A stretch of DNA of 64,000 nucleotides from Hypericibacter sp049323455 (lineage in GTDB: Bacteria; Pseudomonadota; Alphaproteobacteria; Dongiales; Dongiaceae), in the NCBI GenBank assembly GCA_049323455.1, contig JBMONF010000028.1, positions 1 to 64,000 on the forward strand. Direction: 5' to 3'. Position 1 is the first letter of the stretch, and each line of letters starts with the position of its first letter. Shown here piece after piece: positions 43,035 to 52,259 of this stretch. The notes beneath the pieces are model-generated. The model had not been told where the DNA came from, did not search any database, and saw only the letters and a list, made by a program, of their open reading frames with translations. Made by a program: the position numbers and the translations under genes.

Positions 43035-43145
43035 GCGAAAGCGAGGGTCCATGTCGGGGTCGGAACGCAGCATCGCGATGGATTCCCAGGCCGGCTTCGC
43101 CGGCGATCACAAAGTTGCGGGCGAAGCCCGCAGGCGCGGGACTGA
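43028..43145. repeat. Composite intergenic palindromic repeat, copy E
   Basis: Starts CACCCTCGCGAAAGCGAGGG, then the shared module GCCGGCTTCGCCGGC (43090-43104) and GCGGGCGAAGCCCGC (43117-43131), ending GGCGCGGGACTGACGG. The same order and spacing as copy D. It fills the gap between the CoA-transferase and penicillin acylase genes. Confidence 0.8.
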
Positions 43146-43205
43146 CGGTGAAGGGATCGTCGGGTGCCGAAGACTCTGCATTCATTTTCGGTCAGGCTCT
43201 GACGG

Positions 43206-45605
43206 ATGAGCATCATGCGCCGCTGGCGACGCCGGTTGCTGCAAGGTGCCGCCGCCCTGGTCTTGCTGCTCCTGCTGGCGCTCGCCGGCGGCTGGCTTTG
43301 GCTCGAGAGCTCGTTGCCGCGGACCCGGGGCGAGATGGCGCTTCAAGGTCTGGGCGCGCCGGTCGAAATCCGGCGCGATGCCCATGGCGTGCCGACGATC
43401 CGCGCCGAAAGCGAGAACGACGCTTATTTCGCGCTGGGATTTCTTCACGCACAGGACCGGCTGTTCCAGATGGATTTCGTCCGTCGGCTCGCTTCCGGCC
43501 GCCTGTCCGAGATCATGGGCGCACGCACCCTCGACACCGATCGCTTCATGCGGCTGCTGGACTTCGACCGCCGCGCAGATGCCGACTATCGGCGCCTGAG
43601 GCCCGAGGTCCGCGCCGCGCTCGACGCCTATGCGGCAGGCGTCAACGCCTATCTCGACACCCATCGCGGCGCTTGGCCGCCGGAGTTCGTGGCGCTGCGC
43701 TACCGGCCGGAGCGATGGCGCCCGTCGGATTCGCTGCTCTGGGCCTGGGCCATGGCCTTGGCCCTGAGCAGCAACTGGACCGACGAGGCGCTGCGTGCCG
43801 CGCTTGCACACAAGCTTTCGCCCGAGGCTCTGGAATCGCTGTGGCCGGCCGAGCCGGCGCCGACACGCGCCGCAGCGCTCGATCCGACGGCGGGCTGGCG
43901 CTTTGCGCTCGGCGATCTTCCTTACATGCCCTCGGGCCCGGGCGCCTCCAACAGCTGGGTGCTCGCCGGCACGCGGACGCGAAGCGGCGCGCCGCTCCTC
44001 GCCAACGATCCGCATCTCGATCTGGCGCTGCCGGGCTACTGGTATCTCGCCCGCATGGAGACGCCGATGCTGTCCGTCGCCGGCGCCTCGGCGCCCGGCG
44101 TGCCGTTCGTCATCCTCGGCCACAATGCGAAGCTGGCCTGGAGCTTCACCACCACCATGGCGGACAACCAGGACCTCTTCGTCGAGAAGCTGGCGCCGGG
44201 CCACCCTTCGCAGTATCTGACCCCGGAGGGGCCGCAACCCTTCACCACGCGCAAGGAAACCATCAAGGTCGGCGGCGCGCCCCCGCAGTCATTCGTCGTG
44301 CGCGAAACGCGCCATGGGCCGGTCATCTCAGACGCCGGCCGCGGCCTTTCGGCCATCGGCGGGCGCGACGAGGTGGTGGCGCTGGCCTGGGGCTGTCTCG
44401 ACGGCTTCAACCGCACGGCCGAGGCGATCTGGCGCATGAACCACGCCGCCGATGCCGCGCAGTTCCGCCAGGCGCTCGACCTCTTCGACTGCCCGGTGCA
44501 GAACGTCCTCTATGCCGATGCCGTCCATATCGGCTTCATGGCGGCCGGCCGCGTGCCGGTGCGAAAGGGCTTGAGCGCCTATGGTCAGATGCCGGCCGAA
44601 GGATGGACCGGCGCCTATGACTGGATCGGACTGATCCCGGCCGCCGAGCTGCCGCAGACGCTCGATCCGGTGGATGGGCTTCTCGCCACCGCCAACAACG
44701 ATGTCCGCCCGCCGGGATACCCCTATTTCTTCGCGGCGCGCTTCGATGCGCCCTATCGCGTCGATCGTATCCGCGAGCTGTTGTCGGCCCGCGATCGCAA
44801 GTTCGGACCGGACGACATGGCCCCCATGCAGATGGACAGGCTCTCGCCGGCCGCCCGCGCCCTCGCGCCGAAGCTCCTGGCGATGCTCGATACCGGCAAG
44901 GGAACGCTGTCGCCGAAAGCCGCCGCAGCGCGCGCTCTGCTCGCGAGTTGGGATTTCCGCATGGATGCCGACCGGCCGGAGCCGACGATCTTCGAGGCCT
45001 GGCTCGCGGTCCTGAACCGCCGGCTGTTCGCCGACGACATGGGCGAGGTCTACCGCGCATGGGCCTGGTGGAACGCCTCGACCATCGAGCGCATCCTGTT
45101 CGGACCCGGTTCGGCGGATCATCGTTGGTGCGACGACCGCAACACGCCGGCGGTCGAGGGCTGCGAGGCAATCGTCACCGCAAGCTTCGCCGAGGCGGTC
45201 GCCGCGCTCGATCGCGCCATGGGCGGCGAGCCGGCCGATTGGCGCTGGGGCCGGACGCATATCGCCTGGTTCCGCCATCTGCTGTTCCGCCATGTGCCGG
45301 TGCTGGCGAACCTCACCGACCGGCCGACCGTGACGGGCGGGGACGACTACACGCTCGACCGCGGCTCGCCCGACATGCGCCAGGCGCCCGACGCCTTCCC
45401 CCATGTTCATGGCGCCGGCTTCCGCGCCGTTTACGATCTGGCGGACCTCGACGCCTCCCGCTTCGTCATTGCCGGCGGCCAGTCCGGCAATCCCTCGTCG
45501 GCCCACTACGGCGACCTGCTCCCCCTCTGGCGCGATGGCGGATCTCTGACTATCGTCGGCGACGATACGGGCGGCCGGCTGATTCTCAAGCCGGCAGGGC
45601 CGTAA
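43206..45605 (+). CDS. Penicillin acylase family protein (Ntn hydrolase)
   Basis: A 799-residue periplasmic or membrane-anchored amidase precursor with an N-terminal membrane segment (LLQGAAALVLLLLLALAGGW). The alpha part has VEIRRDAHGVPTIRAESEND and FALGFLHAQDRLFQMDFVRR. Autocatalytic cleavage should occur before Ser in GPGASNSWVLAGTRT (S248), the N-terminal nucleophile of the beta subunit, followed by LLANDPHLDLALPGYWYLAR. Targets of this family include beta-lactams and acyl-homoserine lactones, so quorum quenching or antibiotic breakdown are possible. Start could also be 43215. Confidence 0.9.
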   Translation: MSIMRRWRRRLLQGAAALVLLLLLALAGGWLWLESSLPRTRGEMALQGLGAPVEIRRDAHGVPTIRAESENDAYFALGFLHAQDRLFQMDFVRRLASGRLSEIMGARTLDTDRFMRLLDFDRRADADYRRLRPEVRAALDAYAAGVNAYLDTHRGAWPPEFVALRYRPERWRPSDSLLWAWAMALALSSNWTDEALRAALAHKLSPEALESLWPAEPAPTRAAALDPTAGWRFALGDLPYMPSGPGASNSWVLAGTRTRSGAPLLANDPHLDLALPGYWYLARMETPMLSVAGASAPGVPFVILGHNAKLAWSFTTTMADNQDLFVEKLAPGHPSQYLTPEGPQPFTTRKETIKVGGAPPQSFVVRETRHGPVISDAGRGLSAIGGRDEVVALAWGCLDGFNRTAEAIWRMNHAADAAQFRQALDLFDCPVQNVLYADAVHIGFMAAGRVPVRKGLSAYGQMPAEGWTGAYDWIGLIPAAELPQTLDPVDGLLATANNDVRPPGYPYFFAARFDAPYRVDRIRELLSARDRKFGPDDMAPMQMDRLSPAARALAPKLLAMLDTGKGTLSPKAAAARALLASWDFRMDADRPEPTIFEAWLAVLNRRLFADDMGEVYRAWAWWNASTIERILFGPGSADHRWCDDRNTPAVEGCEAIVTASFAEAVAALDRAMGGEPADWRWGRTHIAWFRHLLFRHVPVLANLTDRPTVTGGDDYTLDRGSPDMRQAPDAFPHVHGAGFRAVYDLADLDASRFVIAGGQSGNPSSAHYGDLLPLWRDGGSLTIVGDDTGGRLILKPAGP

Positions 45606-45627
45606 GCTCCGAGGGACCGATTTCTCC

Positions 45628-46863
45628 ATGATCGTGACGATCGACGATATCCGGCAGGCGGCGAGCGCCATCGTCGGCCATGTGGTGCGCACGCCTGCCG
45701 TGGACGCGCCGCGAATGGCCGAGACGGCCGGTTGCGCGCGCATGGCGCTGAAGCTCGAAAGCCAGCAATATACCGGCTCGTTCAAGGACCGCGGCGCCTA
45801 CAACAAGCTCAGGAGCCTGACACCCGCCGAGGCCAAGGCCGGCGTCATCGCCATGTCGGCCGGCAATCACGCGCAGGGCGTCGCCTATCACGCGCAGCGC
45901 CTTGGCATTCCCGCCACCATCGTCATGCCCAAGGGCACGCCCTTCACCAAGGTCGAGCGCACCAGCGCCTTCGGCGCGCGCGTCATGCTCGAGGGCGAGG
46001 GCATCGACCAGGCGGCGGCCTTCGCGCGCGACGTGGCCAAGCGCGACGGGCTGATCTTCGTCCACCCCTTCGACGACCCGCTGATCGTGGCGGGCCAGGG
46101 CACGATCGGGCTCGAGCTCATCGAGGACTGGCCCGATCTCGACTGCGTCGTGGTGCCGATCGGCGGCGGCGGCCTCATCGGCGGCATCGCCACCGCGGTC
46201 AAGGCGTTGAAGCCCTCGATCGAGGTCGTCGGCGTCGAGGCGGCGCTCTACCCTTCGATGCACGAGGCGGTTCGCGGCAGCGGCAAGCCCGTCTCGGGCG
46301 GCGTCACCATCGCCGAGGGCATCGCCATCAAATCGCCCGGCGTTCTCACCAAGGCCATCGTGGAGCGGCTCGTCTCCGACATCCTGCTCGTCGACGAATA
46401 TGCCATCGAGCGTGCCATCCAGGTGCTGGTCGAGACGCAGAAGCTGGTGGTCGAGGGCGCAGGCGCGGCCGGGCTTGCCGCCATTCTCGCCAATCCCGAG
46501 CGTTTCAAGGGCCGGAAGGTCGCCACCGTGATCTGCGGCGGCAACATCGACGTGCGCCTGCTGTCGCAAGTGCTGATGCGCGGCCTGGTGCGCGACGGGC
46601 GCGTGACGACGCTGCGCATCGAGATCACCGATCAACCGGGCCAGCTCGCCAGCGTCGCGGGGCTGATCGGCGCCTGCGGCGGCAACATCATCGAGATTCA
46701 CCATCAGCGCCTGTTCTACGACCTGCCGGCCAAGCGGGCCGACGTGGACGCCGTGATCGAGACGCGCAACGCGCAGCATGTGCGCGAGATCGTCGACAAG
46801 CTCCAGAGCGGCGGGTTCCCCTGCCGGCTCCTCGGCAGCCGCTCGATCGACGCGCCGGGTTAG
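45628..46863 (+). CDS. Threonine ammonia-lyase with C-terminal ACT domain
   Basis: A 411-residue fold-type II PLP enzyme deaminating threonine to 2-oxobutyrate. PLP Lys in YTGSFKDRGAYNKL (K53); MSAGNHAQGVAYHAQRLGIP; PIGGGGLIGGIATAVKAL; and the phosphate-binding/Ser region ICGGNIDVRLLSQVLMRG. Residues about 330-405 form one ACT domain (LRIEITDQPGQLASVAGLIG). One ACT domain and about 400 residues match short-form IlvA/TdcB. Start with GAGGGA upstream. Upstream of the CBS/CGL pair; 2-oxobutyrate is also a CGL product. Confidence 0.92.
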   Translation: MIVTIDDIRQAASAIVGHVVRTPAVDAPRMAETAGCARMALKLESQQYTGSFKDRGAYNKLRSLTPAEAKAGVIAMSAGNHAQGVAYHAQRLGIPATIVMPKGTPFTKVERTSAFGARVMLEGEGIDQAAAFARDVAKRDGLIFVHPFDDPLIVAGQGTIGLELIEDWPDLDCVVVPIGGGGLIGGIATAVKALKPSIEVVGVEAALYPSMHEAVRGSGKPVSGGVTIAEGIAIKSPGVLTKAIVERLVSDILLVDEYAIERAIQVLVETQKLVVEGAGAAGLAAILANPERFKGRKVATVICGGNIDVRLLSQVLMRGLVRDGRVTTLRIEITDQPGQLASVAGLIGACGGNIIEIHHQRLFYDLPAKRADVDAVIETRNAQHVREIVDKLQSGGFPCRLLGSRSIDAPG

Positions 46864-47022
46864 CTGCGCCGTTCCATCCGATACGCCAGAGTTCCGGATT
46901 CCGGCTCTTTATTGCTGGACGCGCCGCGAGATCGTCACGATTCGATCTTCACGGGGGAGCGGGCTTGCGAACCGCCCGCCGATCCCCCACCCTGACGATA
47001 GATTCCGGCGGGAGACTGACCC

Positions 47023-48390
47023 ATGACCGCCTATCGCAACGTCCTCGACATGATCGGCAACACGCCGCTGGTCGAGGTGCAGCGCCTCGACACCGGCCCT
47101 TGCCGCCTGTTCCTCAAGCTCGAGAGCCAGAATCCCGGCAGCTCGATCAAGGACCGCATCGCGCTCTCCATGATCGAGGCGGCCGAGCGCGAAGGTCGCC
47201 TCGCGCCCGGCGGCACCCTGGTCGAAGCGACCGCGGGCAACACCGGCCTTGGTCTCGCGCTCGTGGCGGCGCAGAAGGGCTACCGGCTGGTGCTGGTGAT
47301 CCCGGACAAGATGGCGCAGGAGAAGGTGTTCCATCTGCGGGCCCTCGGCGCCGAGGTGCGCATGACGCGTTCGGACGTCGGCAAGGGTCACCCCGAATAT
47401 TATCAGGACATGGCGGAGCGCCTGGCGCGCGAGACGCCGGGCGCCTTCTACGTCAACCAGTTCGCCAACCCGGCCAACCCGCTGGCCCACGAGACCGGCA
47501 CCGGCCCCGAGATCTGGAAGCAGATGGAAGGCCGGCTCGATGCCGTGGTGTGCGGCGTCGGCTCGGGCGGCACGCTCACGGGGCTCGGCCGCTTCTTCCG
47601 CAAGACGGCACCGCATGTGCGCATGGTGCTGGCCGACCCCAAGGGTTCGGTGTTGGCCCCGCTGGTCAAGACCGGCAAGATGATCGAGCCCGGCTCCTGG
47701 CTGGTCGAAGGCATCGGCGAGGATTTCGTGCCGCCGAACTGCGATCTCTCGCTCGTATCCGAGGCCTATATCGTCGATGACCGCGATAGTCTCATGGCCG
47801 CGCGCGAGCTCTTGCGCCGCGAGGGCGTGCTGGCGGGCTCCTCCTCGGGCACGCTCTTGGCCGCCGCCTTGCGCTATTGCCGGGCCCAGCGCGAACCTTT
47901 GCGCGTCGTCACCTTCGTCTGCGACAGCGGCAACAAATATCTCTCCAAGATGTTCAACGACTTCTGGATGGCGGACCAGGGTCTGCTGGAGCGGCCGCGC
48001 ACGGGCGATCTCGGCGATCTGGTCGCGCGCCGCTATGCCGAGCACGCCACGATCACCGTGGCACCGGAGGACACGCTTCTCGTCGCCTATGGCCGTATGA
48101 AGCTCTACGACGTGTCGCAGCTTCCCGTGATGACCGACGGCAAGGTGGTGGGTATCATCGACGAGTCCGACCTGCTGTTGGCCGTCGCCGCCGACAAGAG
48201 CCGCTTCCGCGAGCCGGTGCGCAAAGCGATGACGACGAAGCTCGACACGATCGACGCCGCCGCGCCGCTGACCGACTTGCTGCCGATCTTCGCGCGCGAT
48301 CATGTCGCTATCGTGATGCGCGGCGGTGCGTTCGTCGGGCTCATCACCCGGATCGACCTGCTCAATCACCTGCGCCGACAACTCACGTGA
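47023..48390 (+). CDS. Cystathionine beta-synthase with C-terminal CBS domain pair
   Basis: A 455-residue PLP enzyme joining serine and homocysteine to cystathionine. PLP Lys in NPGSSIKDRIALSMIEAAER (K43), EATAGNTGLGLALVAAQKGY, VVCGVGSGGTLTGLGRFF, EGIGEDFVPPN. Residues about 335-455 are two CBS domains (ITVAPEDTLLVAYGRMKLYD; VVGIIDESDLLLAVAADKSR; LPIFARDHVAIVMRGG). The CBS pair and the adjoining cystathionine gamma-lyase favour CBS over plain cysteine synthase. No N-terminal haem domain is present, as usual in bacteria. Confidence 0.9.
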   Translation: MTAYRNVLDMIGNTPLVEVQRLDTGPCRLFLKLESQNPGSSIKDRIALSMIEAAEREGRLAPGGTLVEATAGNTGLGLALVAAQKGYRLVLVIPDKMAQEKVFHLRALGAEVRMTRSDVGKGHPEYYQDMAERLARETPGAFYVNQFANPANPLAHETGTGPEIWKQMEGRLDAVVCGVGSGGTLTGLGRFFRKTAPHVRMVLADPKGSVLAPLVKTGKMIEPGSWLVEGIGEDFVPPNCDLSLVSEAYIVDDRDSLMAARELLRREGVLAGSSSGTLLAAALRYCRAQREPLRVVTFVCDSGNKYLSKMFNDFWMADQGLLERPRTGDLGDLVARRYAEHATITVAPEDTLLVAYGRMKLYDVSQLPVMTDGKVVGIIDESDLLLAVAADKSRFREPVRKAMTTKLDTIDAAAPLTDLLPIFARDHVAIVMRGGAFVGLITRIDLLNHLRRQLT

Positions 48391-48405
48391 ACTCGAGGTG
48401 ACACC

Positions 48406-49593
48406 ATGACCGCCTCCGATGGCCCGGCTACGCCCGGCCGGTACAACCGCCTCGGCTTCGCGACCCGCGGCATCCATGCGGGCCAGTCGCCCGACCCGTC
48501 CACCGGCGCGATCATGATGCCGATCTACGCGACCTCGACCTATGTCCAGGAGAGTCCCGGCGTTCACAAAGGCTACGAATATTCGCGCAGCCAGAATCCG
48601 ACGCGCATGGCCTTCGAGCGCTGCGTCGCCGATCTCGAGAGCGGCACCGTCGGCTTTGCATTCGCGTCCGGCATCGCCGCCAGTTCGACCATCCTCGACC
48701 TGCTCGATGCCGGTGCCCATGTGGTGGCGACCGACGACATCTATGGCGGCACGCGCCGGCTCTTCACCCGCGTGCGCGCCCGCAGCGCCGGCCTCTCCGT
48801 CAGCTTCGTCGATCTCGGCGACCCGGCGCGGCTCGAAGCAGCGATCCGGCCCGAGACGCGGATGATCTGGGTCGAAACCCCGACCAACCCGCTGTTGCGG
48901 CTCGTCGATCTCGACGCGGTGGCCGCCATTGCGCGCCGGCGCGGCCTCATCGCCGTCGCCGACAACACCTTCGCCAGCCCCTGGATCCAGCGGCCGCTGG
49001 AGCACGGCTTCGATATCGTCATGCATTCGACGACCAAATATCTCAACGGCCATTCCGACATGGTGGGCGGCGTCGCCGTGGTCGGCGACAACAAGGAGCT
49101 GGCCGACCGGCTAGCCTTCCTGCAGAACGCGGTGGGCGCCGTGGCGGGCCCCTTCGACAGCTTCCTGGCGCTGCGCGGCCTCAAGACCCTGGCGCTGCGG
49201 ATGGAGCGGCATTGCAGTAATGCGCAAGCCGTGGCCGAGTGGCTCGAGCGCCATCCCGCCATCGCGCGCGTCCACTATCCGGGCTTGCCAAGCCATCCGC
49301 AGCATGCGTTGGCCAAGCGGCAGATGCGAAGCTTCGGCGGCATGGTCTCGGCCGAGATCAAGGGCGGGCTTGGGCCTGCCAAGCGTTTTCTCGAGCGCTG
49401 CCGGATCTTTGCGCTGGCGGAAAGCCTCGGCGGCGTCGAGAGCCTGATCGAACACCCGGCCATCATGACGCACGCCTCGGTGCCGCCCGAGACGCGCGCC
49501 GAGCTCGGCATCGGCGACGGGCTGGTGCGCCTCTCGGTGGGCATCGAAGACGTCGAGGACCTGATCGCCGACTTGGCCCAGGCCCTTGCCTGA
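48406..49593 (+). CDS. Cystathionine gamma-lyase/synthase family enzyme
   Basis: A 395-residue Cys/Met-metabolism PLP enzyme. Signature FATRGIHAGQSPDPSTGAIM, GYEYSRSQNPTRMAFERCVA, DDIYGGTRRLFTRV, ETPTNPLLRLVDLDAVAAIA, PLP Lys in MHSTTKYLNGHSDMVGG (K211) and GGVESLIEHPAIMTHASVPP. Located 15 bp after the CBS gene with ribosome site GAGGTG, so it probably acts as gamma-lyase in reverse transsulfuration (cystathionine to cysteine, 2-oxobutyrate, ammonia). Gamma-synthase activity cannot be excluded by sequence. Confidence 0.9.
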   Translation: MTASDGPATPGRYNRLGFATRGIHAGQSPDPSTGAIMMPIYATSTYVQESPGVHKGYEYSRSQNPTRMAFERCVADLESGTVGFAFASGIAASSTILDLLDAGAHVVATDDIYGGTRRLFTRVRARSAGLSVSFVDLGDPARLEAAIRPETRMIWVETPTNPLLRLVDLDAVAAIARRRGLIAVADNTFASPWIQRPLEHGFDIVMHSTTKYLNGHSDMVGGVAVVGDNKELADRLAFLQNAVGAVAGPFDSFLALRGLKTLALRMERHCSNAQAVAEWLERHPAIARVHYPGLPSHPQHALAKRQMRSFGGMVSAEIKGGLGPAKRFLERCRIFALAESLGGVESLIEHPAIMTHASVPPETRAELGIGDGLVRLSVGIEDVEDLIADLAQALA

Positions 49594-49842
49594 TCCGGCC
49601 GGCGCGTCGGGCCCGGATCGCGGAGCAGCAAACATAGGCGCCATCTCGCCGACGAGGCTCGGGCCGCCGGCCGGCTCGTGCCGCGCCGACGGGCCGCGCC
49701 GCCCGCCAACCGGTCCAGGTCCGGGAAACCGCAACGATCCGCCCGTTGTTAAGCCTTGATGCAGCGCAACTAAACTGGTTTTTAACCGAAATACCGCACG
49801 GTTCCCGGGTCGACAAAAGAGTCCCGGCGGGAATCGCGGCCC

Positions 49843-50703
49843 ATGTTCCTCATAATCGGCGCCGTCGTGGTGATCGCGTCCGTGATCAGCGGCTACCTCG
49901 CGCAAGGCGGAAAACTCATCGTCTTGTTTCAACCGTTCGAGGTGCTGATCATCGTCGGCGCGGCGATCGGCGCCTTCATCATCGCCAACCCTCCCGTCGT
50001 CGTGAAGAGAACGCTCGGCTCGATCATCGGCCTGCTCAAGGGGCCGCGTTACAACAAGCAGAGCTATGTCGAACTGCTGAGCCTGCTCTACCAGGTCTTC
50101 AAGCTGGCCAAGACCAAGGGCATGCTCGCTCTCGAAGGCCATGTCGAGAAGCCCGAGGAGAGCACGCTGTTCCAACAGTTCCCCAACTTCATCAAAGACC
50201 ATCATGCGATGGTCTTTCTGTGCGATTACCTGCGCATGCTCACGCTCGGCACCGACAATCCGCACGAAGTGGAATCCATCATCGACGAGGAGCTGGAGAC
50301 GCATCACAACGAGCAGCACCAGATCTCGGGCGCGGTCCAGACCATGGCCGACGGCATGCCGGCGCTGGGCATCGTCGCCGCCGTGCTGGGCGTGATCCAC
50401 ACCATGGGCTCGATCACCGAGCCGCCCGAGGTGCTGGGTCACCTCATCGGCGGCGCGCTGGTGGGCACCTTCATGGGCGTGCTGCTCTCCTACGGCTTCG
50501 TCGCGCCGATCGGCAACGCGCTCAAGAGCCGGTTCGATGCCGAAGCGAAATATCTTCAATGCATCCGCGCGGGCCTGATCGCCCACATGCAAGGCTACCC
50601 GCCGGCCGTTTCGGTGGAGTTCGCGCGCAAGGCGCTGCTCCAAACCGTGCGTCCCACCTTCTACGAGGTCGAGGAGGCGGTGCAGGCGCTCCCGCCGGTC
50701 TAG
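49843..50703 (+). CDS. motA: Flagellar motor stator protein MotA
   Basis: A 286-residue inner-membrane proton-channel subunit of the flagellar stator. N-terminal FLIIGAVVVIASVISGYLAQ, then FQPFEVLIIVGAAIGAFIIA, a long cytoplasmic loop with charged residues (KTKGMLALEGHVEKPEESTL), and the C-terminal TM pair MPALGIVAAVLGVIHTMGSI and VGTFMGVLLSYGFVAPIGNA. Length and layout are standard. It is followed after 30 bp by motB. The cell is therefore flagellated unless the genes are relics. Confidence 0.96.
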   Translation: MFLIIGAVVVIASVISGYLAQGGKLIVLFQPFEVLIIVGAAIGAFIIANPPVVVKRTLGSIIGLLKGPRYNKQSYVELLSLLYQVFKLAKTKGMLALEGHVEKPEESTLFQQFPNFIKDHHAMVFLCDYLRMLTLGTDNPHEVESIIDEELETHHNEQHQISGAVQTMADGMPALGIVAAVLGVIHTMGSITEPPEVLGHLIGGALVGTFMGVLLSYGFVAPIGNALKSRFDAEAKYLQCIRAGLIAHMQGYPPAVSVEFARKALLQTVRPTFYEVEEAVQALPPV

Positions 50704-50733
50704 TTCGTGGGTGTCCTCGATCCGTAAGGCAGC

Positions 50734-51780
50734 ATGGCCGACGCCACCAGCAATCAACCTCCCGTCATCATCAAGAAGGTGAAGAAGGGCGGAGACCACG
50801 GCCATCACGGCGGCTCGTGGAAAGTCGCCTATGCCGACTTCGTGACGGCAATGATGGCCTTCTTTCTGCTGCTATGGCTGCTCAACGCCACCACCGAGGA
50901 GCAGCGCCGCGGCATCGCCAATTATTTCGCACCGACCATCGCGCCGGCCGCGACGAGCGGCTCCGGCGGCATCATGGGCGGCCAGACCATCACCACGGAC
51001 GGCGCGATGGTGGCCGAGAACTCGACGCCGAGCGTGACGGTCGAGCTCGATCAGTCGCCGCCCCCGGGCGAGAGCGGCGGCGGCGGTCAGACCGACAAGC
51101 CCGAGGAGGGGAGCGCTGCCGTCGCCGCGGCGCAGCCGGATCAGGGAGCCCAGTCGGATCAGGGAGCGCAGCCGGATCAGGGAACGCAGCCGGATCAAGC
51201 GACGCAGGCCGCGAATCGACAGACGGCGGTGCAGCAGGCCAGCGTCAGCGACCAGGAGGCGCAGAAGCTTCTCAAGGAACTCGAGGACGAGCAGTTCCGC
51301 CAAGCCGAGCACCAGTTGCGCCAGGCGATCCAGCAGGTTCCGGACCTGAAGCCGCTGGCGCAGAACCTCATCATCGATCGCACGCCCGAAGGCATGCGCA
51401 TCCAGCTGGTGGACCAGGACCGGATCTCGATGTTCCCGATCGGCAGCGCCAAGATGGAGGACCACACGCACAAGCTGCTCGCCCTTGTCGCGCAAGTGGT
51501 CGCGCGCATGCCGAACAAGATCTCGATTTCCGGCCATACCGATGCGACGCCCTATCAGAGCGACAACGGCTACAGCAACTGGGAGCTCTCCGCCGACCGC
51601 GCCAATGCCAGCCGGCGCGAACTGATTGCCGCCGGGCTCTCGCCCGACCGCATTGCCACCGTCGTCGGCAAGGCGGACACCGATCCGCTTCTGCCGGACG
51701 ATCCGACCTCTCCGCGTAACCGGCGCATCAGCATCGTGCTGCTGCACGAGCAAACCGACGCGACTGCAACGCAACCCTGA
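50734..51780 (+). CDS. motB: Flagellar motor stator protein MotB
   Basis: A 348-residue peptidoglycan-anchoring stator subunit. The single TM with the proton-carrying aspartate is WKVAYADFVTAMMAFFLLLW (D35). A linker of about 150 residues includes a Gln/Asp-rich tandem repeat (QPDQG/QSDQG/QPDQGT, DNA period 15 bp, 51138-51200). The OmpA-like domain lies at about 215-340, with ISISGHTDATPYQSDNGYSN and WELSADRANASRRELIAAGL. The repeat-containing linker may vary in length among strains. Confidence 0.95.
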   Translation: MADATSNQPPVIIKKVKKGGDHGHHGGSWKVAYADFVTAMMAFFLLLWLLNATTEEQRRGIANYFAPTIAPAATSGSGGIMGGQTITTDGAMVAENSTPSVTVELDQSPPPGESGGGGQTDKPEEGSAAVAAAQPDQGAQSDQGAQPDQGTQPDQATQAANRQTAVQQASVSDQEAQKLLKELEDEQFRQAEHQLRQAIQQVPDLKPLAQNLIIDRTPEGMRIQLVDQDRISMFPIGSAKMEDHTHKLLALVAQVVARMPNKISISGHTDATPYQSDNGYSNWELSADRANASRRELIAAGLSPDRIATVVGKADTDPLLPDDPTSPRNRRISIVLLHEQTDATATQP

Positions 51781-51836
51781 GCGCGGCGCAGGACATGCGG
51801 TTTCCACGTCCGGCCCGGCCCTTCTTTGTCGGCCTG

Positions 51837-52106
51837 TTAATCCGCTGACCGCTTCGTCGCGGTGCGAGCCGGTTTGACCGCGGGACGCGGCGTCTCGGAG
51901 AGAACGGTTTCCGCACCGGGAGGGCTCGGCGAGCCTGGATGCGTCACGGGCCAAGGCGGCGGATCGCTCGCTGGAAAGGATTCGGCGCCGATTTCGTCCA
52001 ACCGATCTTCGTCGGGCGGGAGACTCGGCTTCCGCGTCTTGCCGATCTTCTTGCCCACGATCTCCTCCGCGCAAGATGCGATAAAGATAGCCAATGCCAG
52101 ACTCAT
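51837..52106 (-). CDS. Small hypothetical protein with ESFPASDPP motif
   Basis: An 89-residue protein if started at the Met before a short hydrophobic segment (MSLALAIFIASCAEEIVGKK); the frame is open to 52241. The middle has RLDEIGAESFPASDPPPWP. An ESFPASDPP motif is shared by small uncharacterised proteins of many alphaproteobacteria; its function is unknown to me. The N-terminal hydrophobic stretch with Cys could be a lipobox-like signal (IASC). It lies convergent to motB. Confidence 0.6.
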   Translation of the reverse strand: MSLALAIFIASCAEEIVGKKIGKTRKPSLPPDEDRLDEIGAESFPASDPPPWPVTHPGSPSPPGAETVLSETPRPAVKPARTATKRSAD

Positions 52107-52259
52107 GATGTTGGCCAGCGGAGGTCGGACGGCAAGTCCAGCCGCCACAACGACGCACTTGCGGCCTTGCCAGCATCCGCGGCGTTTCCCATCTTTGTCC
52201 GAAGCGGCATCTGGCGGCCCGGAGCGAGCCGGCCGCCGCAAGGCCTACGGGAGCAGGAC

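Noticed and set aside
46909..49053. A 714-codon open frame on the minus strand
   Set aside because: It is antisense to the CBS and CGL genes, whose catalytic motifs are complete, and shows no recognisable domain.
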